Assembly: GCF_029369745.1 (NCBI RefSeq)
Contig: NZ_CP120210.1
Location: 2,294,001 to 2,358,000 of the forward strand
DNA from: Amycolatopsis sp. QT-25
GTDB lineage: Bacteria; Actinomycetota; Actinomycetes; Mycobacteriales; Pseudonocardiaceae
Direction: 5' to 3'
Length of the DNA: 64,000 nucleotides
The translations under genes and the position numbers were made by a program. Position 1 is the first letter of the stretch; every line of letters begins with the position of its first letter. The notes beneath the pieces were generated by a model that saw only the letters and a list, made by a program, of their open reading frames with translations, was not told the origin of the DNA and ran no database searches. Shown piece by piece: positions 44,042 through 52,509 of this stretch.

Positions 44042-45331
44042 TCACTTCCGGACGAACGTCGCTTGAAACCCGTAGGGCGCGAGCAGGTTGTGGAAGACCG
44101 GTATAACCGCCAGGGCATCAGGGGCGACCACTCGGTAGTTCCTGGTGAGCCAGTACATCGTGAGTACCAGCTGAGTCAGTCCCAGGCGCGTTCCCAGGCA
44201 GACACGAGGCCCTGCGCCGAACGGAATGTAGGTGTACTTGCGGATCGGTTCGCCCCCGTTGAGCCATCGGTCAGGAACAGCTGTATCCGGATCCGGCCAC
44301 CATCGGCTGTCGCGGTGCATCAGGTAGGGGCTGAACATGATCTGGGTTTTCGGTGCCAGCGACCACTTCCCGAGGGCGGTGGCACGAAGGGCGGTGCGGC
44401 CCATCAACCAAGTAGGCGGCCATAGCCGGAGAGTCTCCTTGACGACGGCTTCGGTTCGCGGCAACTCGGTCAAGGTCGGCTCCTCTTCGGAGCTCCACGC
44501 CATCGCCTCGGCTTCCACCGTGGCCCAGAGAGCAGGGCGAGTGGTCAGCGTCCACAACGCCCAAGCCATCGATGCGGCCGGTACGCCATACGCGGCGAGG
44601 AGAATGCCTCGGATGAGACGCTGTACCTGGAGCTCGCTCAGCCCGGGCCGTATCGTCAGCAGGACGTCGAGAAGGTCACGGGGGTTCTCGGGGACGGCAG
44701 CTGACTTCCTGGCGGCGATCTTCCTGCTCAGGACGTCCAGGGTTTTCTTGCGGGCTTGTCGGAAGCGGTTGAGGGTACGGGACGGGAACCACTCCGGTAG
44801 CACCTCGGAACTGCCGGAAAGTGGTGCGATGGCCCTTGTGTTCTCGACGACGACCTCGGCGATGCCCTTGGCGTCCGCACCCAGGCAGAAGTCCGCCGCC
44901 GCGTGACCGGAATATGTCTCCATCAAGGCGAGGACGTCGACTTCGCGACCGACCGTGTCATTCAACTGCCGGTCGAACAACTGGCGAAGCCTGCCGGTAT
45001 GAGCCGCTGCGGCGTCCTGGTTCAGGCCACGCCATCCTGACCGTCGCGCGGCCATCCATAACCGCGAATCGGTCGCACTGCGATCGGCGTCGAATCTGGT
45101 GGCGACGGGAGAGCTCTCACTGGAGAAGTCCTCGTTCGTCCTGGTCAGCAAGCTGTGTACCAGATCTGGATCGCGTACGACTATCGTTCTCTTGTCGTAT
45201 GCGAAGACATCACCGTACTCGTCATGACACCGCATGAGGAATCCCATACGGTCGCGGTCGTACTCGAACGTGTTGCCGCTCAGCCAGTGGCCCTTCGGAC
45301 CAGGAGGATGAAGCCGCCTATCGGTCAACAC
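44042..45331 (-). CDS. Cytochrome P450 linked to a short precursor peptide
   Basis: The product has about 429 residues. The haem loop is FGAGPRVCLGTRLG (Cys near 373) and the K-helix ExxR is ETLRLWPPTW. The I-helix reads LLAAYGVPAASMAWAL, so the usual acid-alcohol pair of AGxETT is replaced by Pro-Ala. That often marks P450s doing phenol or aryl coupling rather than hydroxylation. The N-terminus LHPPGPKGHWLSGNTFEYDR is unlike those of the two conservon P450s. A 28-residue aromatic-tailed peptide gene lies 51 bases upstream, separated by a hairpin. The annotated GTG 45331 touches the AAGGAAG site, so TTG 45328 may be the real start. The proposed role is crosslinking of the peptide core. Alternatively it tailors the NRPS product. 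Confidence 0.85.
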   Translation of the reverse strand: MLTDRRLHPPGPKGHWLSGNTFEYDRDRMGFLMRCHDEYGDVFAYDKRTIVVRDPDLVHSLLTRTNEDFSSESSPVATRFDADRSATDSRLWMAARRSGWRGLNQDAAAAHTGRLRQLFDRQLNDTVGREVDVLALMETYSGHAAADFCLGADAKGIAEVVVENTRAIAPLSGSSEVLPEWFPSRTLNRFRQARKKTLDVLSRKIAARKSAAVPENPRDLLDVLLTIRPGLSELQVQRLIRGILLAAYGVPAASMAWALWTLTTRPALWATVEAEAMAWSSEEEPTLTELPRTEAVVKETLRLWPPTWLMGRTALRATALGKWSLAPKTQIMFSPYLMHRDSRWWPDPDTAVPDRWLNGGEPIRKYTYIPFGAGPRVCLGTRLGLTQLVLTMYWLTRNYRVVAPDALAVIPVFHNLLAPYGFQATFVRK

Positions 45332-45349
45332 TCTTCCTTGCGTCGGTGC

Positions 45350-45373
45350 GGGCCGGTCGTCGCCGACCGGCCC
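45350..45373 (-). terminator. Hairpin between precursor-peptide gene and P450 gene (partial terminator or processing site)
   Basis: A perfect 10-base stem (GGGCCGGTCG at 45350-45359 with CGACCGGCCC at 45364-45373) encloses a four-base loop. It stands in the 51-base gap after the peptide stop and before the P450 start. Such hairpins keep precursor transcript levels above those of the modifying enzyme. No T-run follows. Confidence 0.65.
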
Positions 45374-45382
45374 GACGTCAGG

Positions 45383-45469
45383 TCAGTTGGAAATATCCCA
45401 GTAGAAGTAGAGACCGCCCATACGGGTTCTTCCCAGCAGTCGCGCGGTGACATGGCGAAGAAGCTTCAC
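45383..45469 (-). CDS. 28-residue aromatic-tailed precursor peptide (RiPP candidate)
   Basis: Translation from GTG 45469 gives VKLLRHVTARLLGR followed by TRMGGLYFYWDISN, ending at TGA 45385-45383. A GGGAG ribosome binding site lies five bases upstream. The leader is basic and amphipathic and the last 11 residues carry four aromatics (Tyr, Phe, Tyr, Trp) in a row. This is the architecture of P450-modified ribosomal peptides such as atropopeptides and cittilins, whose genes also sit directly before a P450. It aligns from the C-terminus with the 31-residue peptide at 10.6 kb. The core is predicted to lie within GGLYFYWDISN. The gene is too short for standard gene callers. Confidence 0.65.
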   Translation of the reverse strand: MKLLRHVTARLLGRTRMGGLYFYWDISN

Positions 45470-45488
45470 GTTCGCTCCCGTTATATCT

Positions 45489-45528
45489 CGACAACGACTT
45501 GTCGTGTTCGAATTGGACCTTGTGGTCC
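45489..45528 (-). promoter_or_regulatory. Promoter and operator region of the peptide/P450 operon
   Basis: CGACAA-CGAC-TTGTCG (45489-45504) and GGACC-TTGT-GGTCC (45515-45528) are perfect inverted repeats just upstream of the peptide gene. A TATAAC-like -10 reads on the minus strand at 45485-45480. CGTGTTCGAATTGG (45503-45516) is shared with the region before the SARP-type gene. Confidence 0.45.
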
Positions 45529-45639
45529 GTGGGTCCTGATCGGCGCCCTGGAGACACCTGTGCTCTCGGCAAGCGAAGACTCGCACCTCCGATCAGGAAT
45601 GGCAAGGCGATCTGAATGCACATTCACGATCGCTCGATA

Positions 45640-46170
45640 ACCGGTACCGCATCGGCCGTGTCGAGGCTTGGTGGAATGTCCAGGCGGGCGCGGGTCGCGC
45701 GGCAGTGCCGTACCACTGCTGCACTGCCTGCTGGAGTTCGTGGGCGCGATCGTCGACGGCGGTGCCGAGCCAGGCTGTGTGGCCGTAGCAGGATGGCGCG
45801 GAGTTCGAGGTGGCCGGTGCATGTCGCGTCGATGATGTCGACCCGGTCGATCCATCCCTTGGCGGACCGGCGGAGATCGTCGTCCGGGGCGGGATCGAGC
45901 AGGACGCCGCGGCCGGGCGCGAGCAGGGTGGCGAGGTCGGTGTCGTCGGTGCCGGTGGACAGCTTGAAGTCGGGTGCGAGGCGGCCGAGCCAGGGGTGCG
46001 CCGGTATCGGGGACCATGTCGTAGCGGGTATCCAGGCCAGTGACGGTTTCCGCGAAGCCGCGATTGCCGGCGGGATGGCCGGCGACACGGGTGAGCAGGT
46101 CTATGAGCGGCCCAAGCCGGTCATCGACTTCGGCGAACCGAGTGCCTCGTCCACAGCGGTTCGCAGTGGA
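45640..46170 (-). pseudogene. C-terminal fragment of a flavin-dependent aromatic monooxygenase
   Basis: On the minus strand the pieces [34 protein letters not shown], then HPWLGRLAPDFKLSTGTDDT and GRGVLLDPAP, then AWLGTAVDDRAHELQQAVQQ follow each other in different frames. They match the C-terminal third of PHBH/rifampicin-monooxygenase-type FAD enzymes. At least two frameshifts are needed, and the FAD-binding N-terminal two thirds are absent. The gene is dead. Confidence 0.65.
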
Positions 46171-46214
46171 CCCAGGCTGACTGGCGTGTCCTGGTCTCGA
46201 CCATGAACCTGACC

Positions 46215-46690
46215 AGGTGCGGGATTTGGTTCTCGATTTCGACGAGCAGAACGCCGACCGGTGTGTCGTCCAGGCAGATGGCTCCGCCGAAGGTCACCGG
46301 CACATCCACGTCACCCGCGCCGGTTTTGGTGCTGTGGCACGGATTCGTGCCCAGCGCCTCGACCCCGAGCGGAAGTTCTGCGAGCATCGCGCTGTCCCGC
46401 ACCGCCGTTGATGATCAGCCCAGCCCAGCCGTTTCCCACCGCCGAGCCCGCGATCAGGTCGCCGTCAGCGCGGTGTGCAGTGAACCGCCGCCGTCGACCA
46501 CCAGTACCGCGCCCGCGCCAGGGGTGCGCAGCAGTTGGCGGGCCAGGCCGTTGTCTTCGTGGCACACCACCGTGCGCACCGGACGGAAAACCGCCGATGC
46601 CACCGGATTCGCGGAACTGCGTGTCACACACGAGGAGTCGCTCGCCGTTTTCGTCGACGAGGTCGGCGGCGGTGAAGCCCTTTCTCGCGG
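46215..46690 (-). pseudogene. rraA: rraA (RNase E activity regulator) with several frameshifts
   Basis: On the minus strand [88 protein letters not shown] and [20 protein letters not shown] with [17 protein letters not shown] follow in order. They cover nearly the whole RraA protein. The reading frame changes at least three times, for example at 46454, where HTALTAT-stop must shift to read GDLIAG. All conserved blocks survive, so the decay is recent. Confidence 0.8.
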
Positions 46691-46947
46691 GCGGTGAGCC
46701 CTTTCTTCGCGAAGTCTGGGAGAACACGTCCAGTTTGCGCTACGGTACTCGCTGCCGACATTGCGCCAGGCGCGATGTGACGTCCGTCCCCGCCATTGTG
46801 GAGCTGCGCACATGCCGTCCTGCCCCGGGCCCGCCCGAATGCTCATCGCCCGGCAGCGCGGTCGCGGCCCCGACGCGGACCTGGTGCGGCTCCCTGCGAT
46901 CGCCTAGCAGGCTGGTCGGTCCCCGCCCAGCTGACCGTGAGGATTTC

Positions 46948-48255
46948 ATGGAACACACCCTGCTGCTGGCAGGCTTGATCTGTCTGTTGTTGCTCGCCAT
47001 CGCGCTCGCCGTGCTGCTGCTCCGGCAACGCAACGTCACCACCACCGTCGGCCGGTACCGGGATGCCGCCGTCGCCGAGTTGAACGCGCGCGAAGCCGAG
47101 GAGCGCCACCTGCGCGAGGTGCGGCTCCCGGCGATCGCGGAGTCGCTGGCGAATCCGTCGGTGACCGTGCCGGGCCCGCTGCGCGGCAACGGCCACGGCG
47201 ATCCGCACCGCGCGGTGCTCGAAACGATCACCGAACTGCTCGGGCAGACCCGCCGCGATTCCGCCGATTCCGCCGCCGCGACCCTGCGCGCGATGATGCG
47301 CACGGTGCAGAACCTCGCCGGTGAGCAGCAGGTGCTGATCTCGGCGATGGAGGACCGGCACGACGATCCATCCGTGCTCCAGGGGCTGCTCGGCCTCGAC
47401 CACGCGAACTCGCAGCTGGGCCGCCGCGCGCAGGCGACTGCGGTGCTCTGCGGTTCGTGGCCCGGTCTGCAGCGCTCGGCCGCCACGCTGACCGACGTGG
47501 TCCGTGGCGCCACCGGCCGTATCCGCGACTACGCGCGCGTCCAGATTCCCGCGCCGTCGGACACCGCCGTGGTCAGCCAGGCGGTGGAGCCGGTGGTGCT
47601 TGCGGTGGCCGAACTGCTGGACAACGGCGCCCGCCACTCCCAGCCCGGCTCCCCGGTGCAGGTCACCTTCCAGCAGGCGCACAACGGCCTCGCCATCATC
47701 ATCGACGACGCCGGTGTGGGCATGACGGTGGAGGCGGTGCAGCGCGCGTCCTGGCTGCTCGGCGGCCACGGTGGCCAGGACATCGCCGCGCTCGGGGTGC
47801 CGCCGCGCATCGGGTTCGCGGTAATCGGTGCGCTCGCCAACCGGTACGGGTTCCGCGTCTCGGTGGACACCCGGTCGCCCTACGGCGGGGTGCGCGCGGT
47901 GCTGTTCCTGCCGACGGAACTGCTCACCAGGATCACCACGCCGAGCCCGTCCCCGGCCGTGCTCACCCCGGACCCACGAACCGAAACCCCCGAAATGCCC
48001 GCTACGCCCGAACCGGCCAGGCCTGCCGAGCCCATCGTGGCCACTTCCCCGATGGAGACCACGGATCTGGGCACCACCGTCCACGGCCTGCCCCGGCGCC
48101 GCCGCCGCACACTGGTCGCCACCCAGGCCCCGGAGCCTGCCGCACCGGCCGTTCCGGCGCCCGACCCGAACCCGGTCGCCACCGCCGCGGCCTGGCAACG
48201 CGGAACCCGTCGCGGCCGCGCCATTTCCACCGACCTCGAAAGGGATGCCCAGTGA
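46948..48255 (+). CDS. cvnA: Conservon protein CvnA (membrane histidine-kinase-like)
   Basis: This 435-residue protein begins with one membrane helix (LLLAGLICLLLLAIALAVLL). A coiled region follows, then a GHKL-type ATPase domain (VAELLDNGARHSQPGSPVQV and IIIDDAGVGM) near residues 220-330. The tail is long, Pro- and Ala-rich and ends basic (LPRRRRRTL). No phospho-accepting His box is evident, as usual for CvnA. ATG 46948 is chosen because it starts directly before the membrane helix. It heads the six-gene conservon operon, a signalling system tied to development and secondary metabolism in actinomycetes. Confidence 0.92.
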   Translation: MEHTLLLAGLICLLLLAIALAVLLLRQRNVTTTVGRYRDAAVAELNAREAEERHLREVRLPAIAESLANPSVTVPGPLRGNGHGDPHRAVLETITELLGQTRRDSADSAAATLRAMMRTVQNLAGEQQVLISAMEDRHDDPSVLQGLLGLDHANSQLGRRAQATAVLCGSWPGLQRSAATLTDVVRGATGRIRDYARVQIPAPSDTAVVSQAVEPVVLAVAELLDNGARHSQPGSPVQVTFQQAHNGLAIIIDDAGVGMTVEAVQRASWLLGGHGGQDIAALGVPPRIGFAVIGALANRYGFRVSVDTRSPYGGVRAVLFLPTELLTRITTPSPSPAVLTPDPRTETPEMPATPEPARPAEPIVATSPMETTDLGTTVHGLPRRRRRTLVATQAPEPAAPAVPAPDPNPVATAAAWQRGTRRGRAISTDLERDAQ

Positions 48256-48680
48256 GCACGAACACCGACGCGACCACCAACCGGCTCGGCTGGATGCTCG
48301 ACCAGGCCCTGCAGATGCCGGAGATGCTCTACGCCGTGCTGCTCTCCGCCGACGGCCTGCTGATGGCCCATTCCGAGGGCATCAGCCGTGACGACGCCGA
48401 GCGCACCGCCGCCGCGGTGTCCGGGCTGCAATCGCTCGCCCGCGCCACCGGCGAGTTCTGCCGACGGCCCGCCGAGCAGTGGCGGCAGACGTTGATCGAG
48501 TTCGACGGCGGGTTCGTCTTCCTCACCGCCGCCGGCCAAGGCGCCTACGTCGCGGTGTCCACCACCGGCAGGGTCGACGTCGAAGGCGTCTCCTCCCGCA
48601 TGCAGGAACTGGTGCAGAGGCTCGGCCAGGAACTGACCGCGCCGCCGCGCTTCCCGGCAGCCGGAGGCTCCCGGGCATGA
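48252..48680 (+). CDS. cvnB: Conservon protein CvnB (roadblock/LC7)
   Basis: The product has 142 residues of the roadblock/LC7 fold (GWMLDQALQMPEMLYAVLLS, ADGLLMAHSEGISRDDAERT, FLTAAGQGAYVAVSTTGRVD). It starts at GTG 48252, which overlaps the cvnA stop, and ends overlapping cvnC. CvnB-type proteins bridge the kinase-like CvnA and the GTPase CvnD, perhaps as a GTPase-activating subunit. It is intact and of normal length. Confidence 0.92.
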   Translation: MSTNTDATTNRLGWMLDQALQMPEMLYAVLLSADGLLMAHSEGISRDDAERTAAAVSGLQSLARATGEFCRRPAEQWRQTLIEFDGGFVFLTAAGQGAYVAVSTTGRVDVEGVSSRMQELVQRLGQELTAPPRFPAAGGSRA

Positions 48681-49030
48681 CGCCGAACCGGCGCGAGCAG
48701 GCTTTGGTGCGGCCACACGTGGTCACCGAGGGCCGCGCCCATCCGACCCGCAACACGCTGGACGTGGCCACCGTCGTCTCCGCCACTTGGGCGCCGATGG
48801 CCGGGCTGAGCCCGGAGAAGCGGCGGGTGATGGAGCTCTGCCGGGGCGGTGCGCTGGCCGTGGCCGAGGTGGCCGCACACTTGAACCTGCCGACCAGCGT
48901 GACCAAAGTGCTGTTGTCCGACCTGCTCGATTCCGGTCACATCGAAGCCCGCGCCGCCGTGCGCAAGGCCGATATCCCCGACCACCAACTCCTGCAGAAG
49001 GTACTCGATGGTCTCCGTGCTCTCACCTGA
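48677..49030 (+). CDS. cvnC: Conservon protein CvnC (DUF742)
   Basis: This 117-residue DUF742 protein has the family core VRPHVVTEGRAHPTRNTLDV and a winged-helix-like C-terminal half (ELCRGGALAVAEVAAHLNLP, then VLLSDLLDSGHI). ATG 48677 overlaps the cvnB stop by three bases. It always occurs between CvnB and CvnD and is thought to be part of the same membrane-associated complex. Confidence 0.92.
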   Translation: MTPNRREQALVRPHVVTEGRAHPTRNTLDVATVVSATWAPMAGLSPEKRRVMELCRGGALAVAEVAAHLNLPTSVTKVLLSDLLDSGHIEARAAVRKADIPDHQLLQKVLDGLRALT

Positions 49031-49604
49031 CGGCTACGTCCCCGCCACCGTCCGGACCTCGGTGAAGATCCTGGTGGTGGGGCCGTTCGCGGTCGGCAAG
49101 ACCACCTACGTCGGCACGCTGTCCGAAATCCGCCCGCTGCGCACCGAGGAAACGATGACGCAGGCCGGTGCGCTGGTGGACGACCTGTCCGGGGTGCACG
49201 GCAAGAACACCACCACGGTCGCGATGGACTTCGGCAGGCTGACCATCGGCGACGACGTGGTGCTCTACCTGTTCGGCGCGCCTGGCCAGCAGCGGTTCAC
49301 GCAAATGTGGAAGGACCTCGCCTACGGGGCACTGGGCGCGCTGGTGCTGGTGGACCCCACCCGACTCGAAGAGTCCTTCGACGTGATGGGACTGCTGGAG
49401 GAACTGGGCCTGCCGTACGCGGTGGCCATCAACCAGTTCGACGGCGCTCCGAGATTTCCCGAAGCCGAACTTCGCGAAGCACTGGACCTGCTTCCCGAGA
49501 CCCGCCTGGTCAGCTGCGACGCCCGCGATCGAGGATCGTCCGCGCAGGCGCTGATCAGCCTTGTCGACTACCTCTTCGACCCCACCCGCCAGGAGCATTC
49601 GTGA
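49008..49604 (+). CDS. cvnD: Conservon GTPase CvnD
   Basis: The 198-residue small GTPase has the P-loop ILVVGPFAVGKTTYVGTLSE. The switch-II-like YLFGAPGQQRFTQMWKDLAY and the specificity motif AINQFDGA (for NKxD) follow. The start ATG 49008 lies 23 bases inside cvnC. It is the switch of the conservon and probably cycles between GDP and GTP at the membrane. The downstream P450 gene overlaps its stop, so the enzymes are expressed with it. Confidence 0.93.
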   Translation: MVSVLSPDGYVPATVRTSVKILVVGPFAVGKTTYVGTLSEIRPLRTEETMTQAGALVDDLSGVHGKNTTTVAMDFGRLTIGDDVVLYLFGAPGQQRFTQMWKDLAYGALGALVLVDPTRLEESFDVMGLLEELGLPYAVAINQFDGAPRFPEAELREALDLLPETRLVSCDARDRGSSAQALISLVDYLFDPTRQEHS

Positions 49605-50989
49605 GCACTCCCGCCGCCGGACCACCACCCGGCTGCCCCGCGCACGCCGAGCGCGCCCGCCTCTACGACGAAGAATTCGCCCGCGATCCCGCCAGTGTCT
49701 ACGCGAAGATGCGGGCCGCGCACGGACCTGTCGCGCCGGTCGAACTCGCGCCTGGCGTGAACGCCTCGCTGGTCCTCGGTTACGAAGCCGCGCTGGAAGT
49801 GCTGCGCGCGCCGTCGACCTTTCCCCGCGACCCCCGGCGCTGGCAGCAGAACCAGCCCGAGGACAACCCGGTCATGCCGATGATGGGCTACCGCCCCAAC
49901 TGCCTGTTCACCGACGGCGCGGTGCACGCGCGCCTGCGCAGCGCGGTCACCGGCAGCCTGGCGCGGCTCAACCCGCACGCGCTGCGCGGTTACGTCGAGC
50001 AGATCGCGCGCGAGCTGATCGCCCGGTTTTCCGCCGAGGGCAGGGGAGATCTGCTCACCGACTACGCGACCACGTTGTCGCTGCAGGTGTTCAACCATCT
50101 CTTCGGCTGCCCGCCTGCGCTCGGGGACCGGCTGGTGGCCGGGATGCGCGGCATCTTCGACATGGTCGATCCCGAGCGCGCCAACGCCGAGCTGACCTCG
50201 AGCATGCTCGAACTGCTCGCGCTCAAGCGGGCGCAGCCGGGCCAGGACGTGCCGTCGTGGATGATGGCGCACCCGGCGCGGCTGACCGACGAGGAGATGC
50301 TGCACCAGCTGGTGCTGCTGATGGGCGCGGGTACCGAGCCGCAGCAGAACCTGATCGCCAACGGGGTGCGGCTGCTGCTGGTCGACGACCGCTTCGCCGG
50401 TGACCTGGCTGGCGGCAGCCTGCACGTGGAGGACGCGCTCGAGGAGATCCTCTGGGGCGACCCGCCGATGGCCAACTACTCCGCCGGTTACCCGTGGCCA
50501 GGGGTCGACTTCATGGGCACCCACCTGCCCGCCGCCGAACCGGTGGTGATCAGCTTCGCCGCCGCCAACACCGATCCCGCGCTGCGTGCCGAGCAGCGGG
50601 TGGGTAACCGGGCGCACATCGCCTGGGGCGCCGGCGTGCATTCCTGCCCCGCGCAGGGCCCGGCGAGGCTGATCGCCACCACCGCCATCGAAACCCTGCT
50701 CGACGCGCTGCCCGATCTGCGCCTCGCCGTGCCGGAGGACCAGCTGCAATGGCGGCCAGGCCCGTTCCACCGCGCCCTCGCCGCGCTGCCCGTGCTGTTC
50801 ACCCCTGTCGTTCCCGCACCAGTTCCGTCCACCGAACCGACTGGAGAGCACCGTTGGAATCCGCCGCACCCCGCCCCCTCGTCCTCGACCCCACCGGCGC
50901 CGACATCCACGCCGAGAACGCCGAACTCCGCGCCCGCGGCACCACGACGCTGGTGGAGCTCCCTGGCCAGGTGGTGGCGTGGTCGGTAA
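49601..50989 (+). CDS. Conservon cytochrome P450, CYP157-like
   Basis: The 462-residue P450 has a haem loop that departs from consensus (WGAGVHSCPAQGPARL, Cys near 350). The K-helix reads EEILW, so the Arg of ExxR is replaced by Trp. CYP157 members are known for lacking ExxR, which supports this assignment. Loss of that Arg makes classic oxygenase activity uncertain. GTG 49601 overlaps the cvnD stop. The reading frame continues through a Pro/Ser/Ala-rich, low-complexity tail that overlaps the next P450 gene by 136 bases. The tail may be real or the result of a 3' frameshift. Confidence 0.88.
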   Translation: MSTPAAGPPPGCPAHAERARLYDEEFARDPASVYAKMRAAHGPVAPVELAPGVNASLVLGYEAALEVLRAPSTFPRDPRRWQQNQPEDNPVMPMMGYRPNCLFTDGAVHARLRSAVTGSLARLNPHALRGYVEQIARELIARFSAEGRGDLLTDYATTLSLQVFNHLFGCPPALGDRLVAGMRGIFDMVDPERANAELTSSMLELLALKRAQPGQDVPSWMMAHPARLTDEEMLHQLVLLMGAGTEPQQNLIANGVRLLLVDDRFAGDLAGGSLHVEDALEEILWGDPPMANYSAGYPWPGVDFMGTHLPAAEPVVISFAAANTDPALRAEQRVGNRAHIAWGAGVHSCPAQGPARLIATTAIETLLDALPDLRLAVPEDQLQWRPGPFHRALAALPVLFTPVVPAPVPSTEPTGEHRWNPPHPAPSSSTPPAPTSTPRTPNSAPAAPRRWWSSLARWWRGR

Positions 50990-52074
50990 CCGATCCGGAG
51001 CTGCTCAAGCGCCTGCTCGGTGACCAGCGGGTGTCGAAGGACCCGCGGCAGCACTGGACCGCGTGGCGGGAGGGCACGGTACCCGCGGACTGGCCGCTGA
51101 TGATCTGGGTGGCCGTGCAGAACATGTTCACCGCCTACGGTGGCGAGCACCGGCGGCTGCGGTCATTGGTGGCCAAGGCGTTCACCTTCCGTCGCACCGA
51201 GGCGCTGCGGCCGTGGGTCGAGGAGATCACCGGCGGCCTGCTCGATCGGATCGAGGGCACCGACGGGGTCGTAGATCTGCGCGAGCACTTCGCCTACCCG
51301 CTGCCGATCGAGGTGATCTGCCAGCTGTTCGGCGTGCCCGAGGAGCACCGCGCCGATCTGCGCAAGGCGGTCGACGGGGTGTTCGACACCACCGCCACCC
51401 CGGAAGAGGCGGCAGCCAACGGCGAGCAGATGTACCGGATCCTCGGCGAACTAGTGGCGCTGCGGCGCGCCGAGCCGGGTGACGACCTGACCAGCGGCCT
51501 GATCGCGGCACGCGACGAGGACGGTTCCTCGTTGCAGGAAGCCGAACTCGTCGACACGCTGATCCTGATGATCTCGGCAGGGCACGAGACCACGGTCAAC
51601 CTGCTCGACCACGCGATCACCGCGTTGCTGACCCATCCCGAGCAGCTGCGCCAGGTGCTCGACGGCGAGTACGGCTGGGGCGACGTCATCGACGAAACGC
51701 TGCGCTGGCAGGCGCCCGTCGCCCATCTCCCGCTGCGGTACGCGGTCGAAGACATCGTTGTCGACGACGAGGTGACGATCAAGCGGGGCGAGGCGATCCT
51801 GGCTTCGTACGCGGCTGCGGGCCGCGCGCCGGAGTTCGGCGACAACCCGGAGAAGTTCGACCTTTCGCGGACGAACAAGAGCCACCTCTCGTTCGGGCAC
51901 GGGGTGCACTTCTGCCTCGGCGCCCCGCTGGCCAGGGTGGAGGCGGAGATCGCGCTGCCGGCGTTGTTCGCGCGCTTCCCGAAGCTGGCGCTGGCGATCG
52001 AACCGGCAGAGCTGGAGCCCACGGCGTCCTTCATCTCCAACGGGCACCGGGTCCTCCCGGTCACCCTGGGCTGA
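50854..52074 (+). CDS. Conservon cytochrome P450, CYP154-like
   Basis: The 406-residue P450 has all standard motifs: I-helix ISAGHETTVNLL, K-helix ETLRW and haem loop FGHGVHFCLGAPLARVEAEI. It starts at TTG 50854, chosen because GGAGAG lies six bases upstream and the family N-terminus (LVLDPTGADIHAENAELRAR) follows. It should be a working monooxygenase, in contrast to its CYP157-like partner. CYP157/CYP154 pairs commonly end conservons. The natural substrate is unknown. Confidence 0.9.
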   Translation: MESAAPRPLVLDPTGADIHAENAELRARGTTTLVELPGQVVAWSVTDPELLKRLLGDQRVSKDPRQHWTAWREGTVPADWPLMIWVAVQNMFTAYGGEHRRLRSLVAKAFTFRRTEALRPWVEEITGGLLDRIEGTDGVVDLREHFAYPLPIEVICQLFGVPEEHRADLRKAVDGVFDTTATPEEAAANGEQMYRILGELVALRRAEPGDDLTSGLIAARDEDGSSLQEAELVDTLILMISAGHETTVNLLDHAITALLTHPEQLRQVLDGEYGWGDVIDETLRWQAPVAHLPLRYAVEDIVVDDEVTIKRGEAILASYAAAGRAPEFGDNPEKFDLSRTNKSHLSFGHGVHFCLGAPLARVEAEIALPALFARFPKLALAIEPAELEPTASFISNGHRVLPVTLG

Positions 52075-52189
52075 ATTCGGGTAGATCCGGTGGAAACGCC
52101 GCCGGCCGGGAGCATTCCGGCAGGCATCCTCCTGATGGTGGCGGTAAGGGGTGGTCGAACTCGTGCGCGCCGACGGCGCACCCCGCTCA

Positions 52190-52310
52190 CCGCGACCTAC
52201 GCACACGGTCCTGCCAGGGCCGGGGCGCGAAGCTGTTGATCAGCACAATCCGGCGGTCCTGGCCGATCTCGGTGATCAGCGAGTCGATGGCGCTGGGAAG
52301 ATGACCTCAC
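52190..52310 (-). pseudogene. Short fragment of an OafA/OatA-type acyltransferase (SGNH part)
   Basis: The minus strand reads AIDSLITEIGQDRRIVLINS then FAPRPWQDRV. This matches the SGNH part of membrane acyltransferases (VNSYAPRPWQ). Only about 40 residues remain, with no start or stop context. The 400 bases between the P450 gene and 52510 hold nothing else that I can support. Confidence 0.45.
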
Positions 52311-52509
52311 CGGCCACACCGAGCCGGGAGGTGGCAGGAGGGATTGGTCTGGGAGAATCAGACCGTGGCCAGCACTCGCGCCGGAGTACCCGAGCGGGCG
52401 CGACACCGTCATTGACGCCGACGAACGCCGTATGCGGTGAAGCGGCTGGTCCGGTGGCCGGCCGGGCGGGGGTCGTTTCGGTCGAGTAGCCGAGCAACAG
52501 ACGCGGCGT

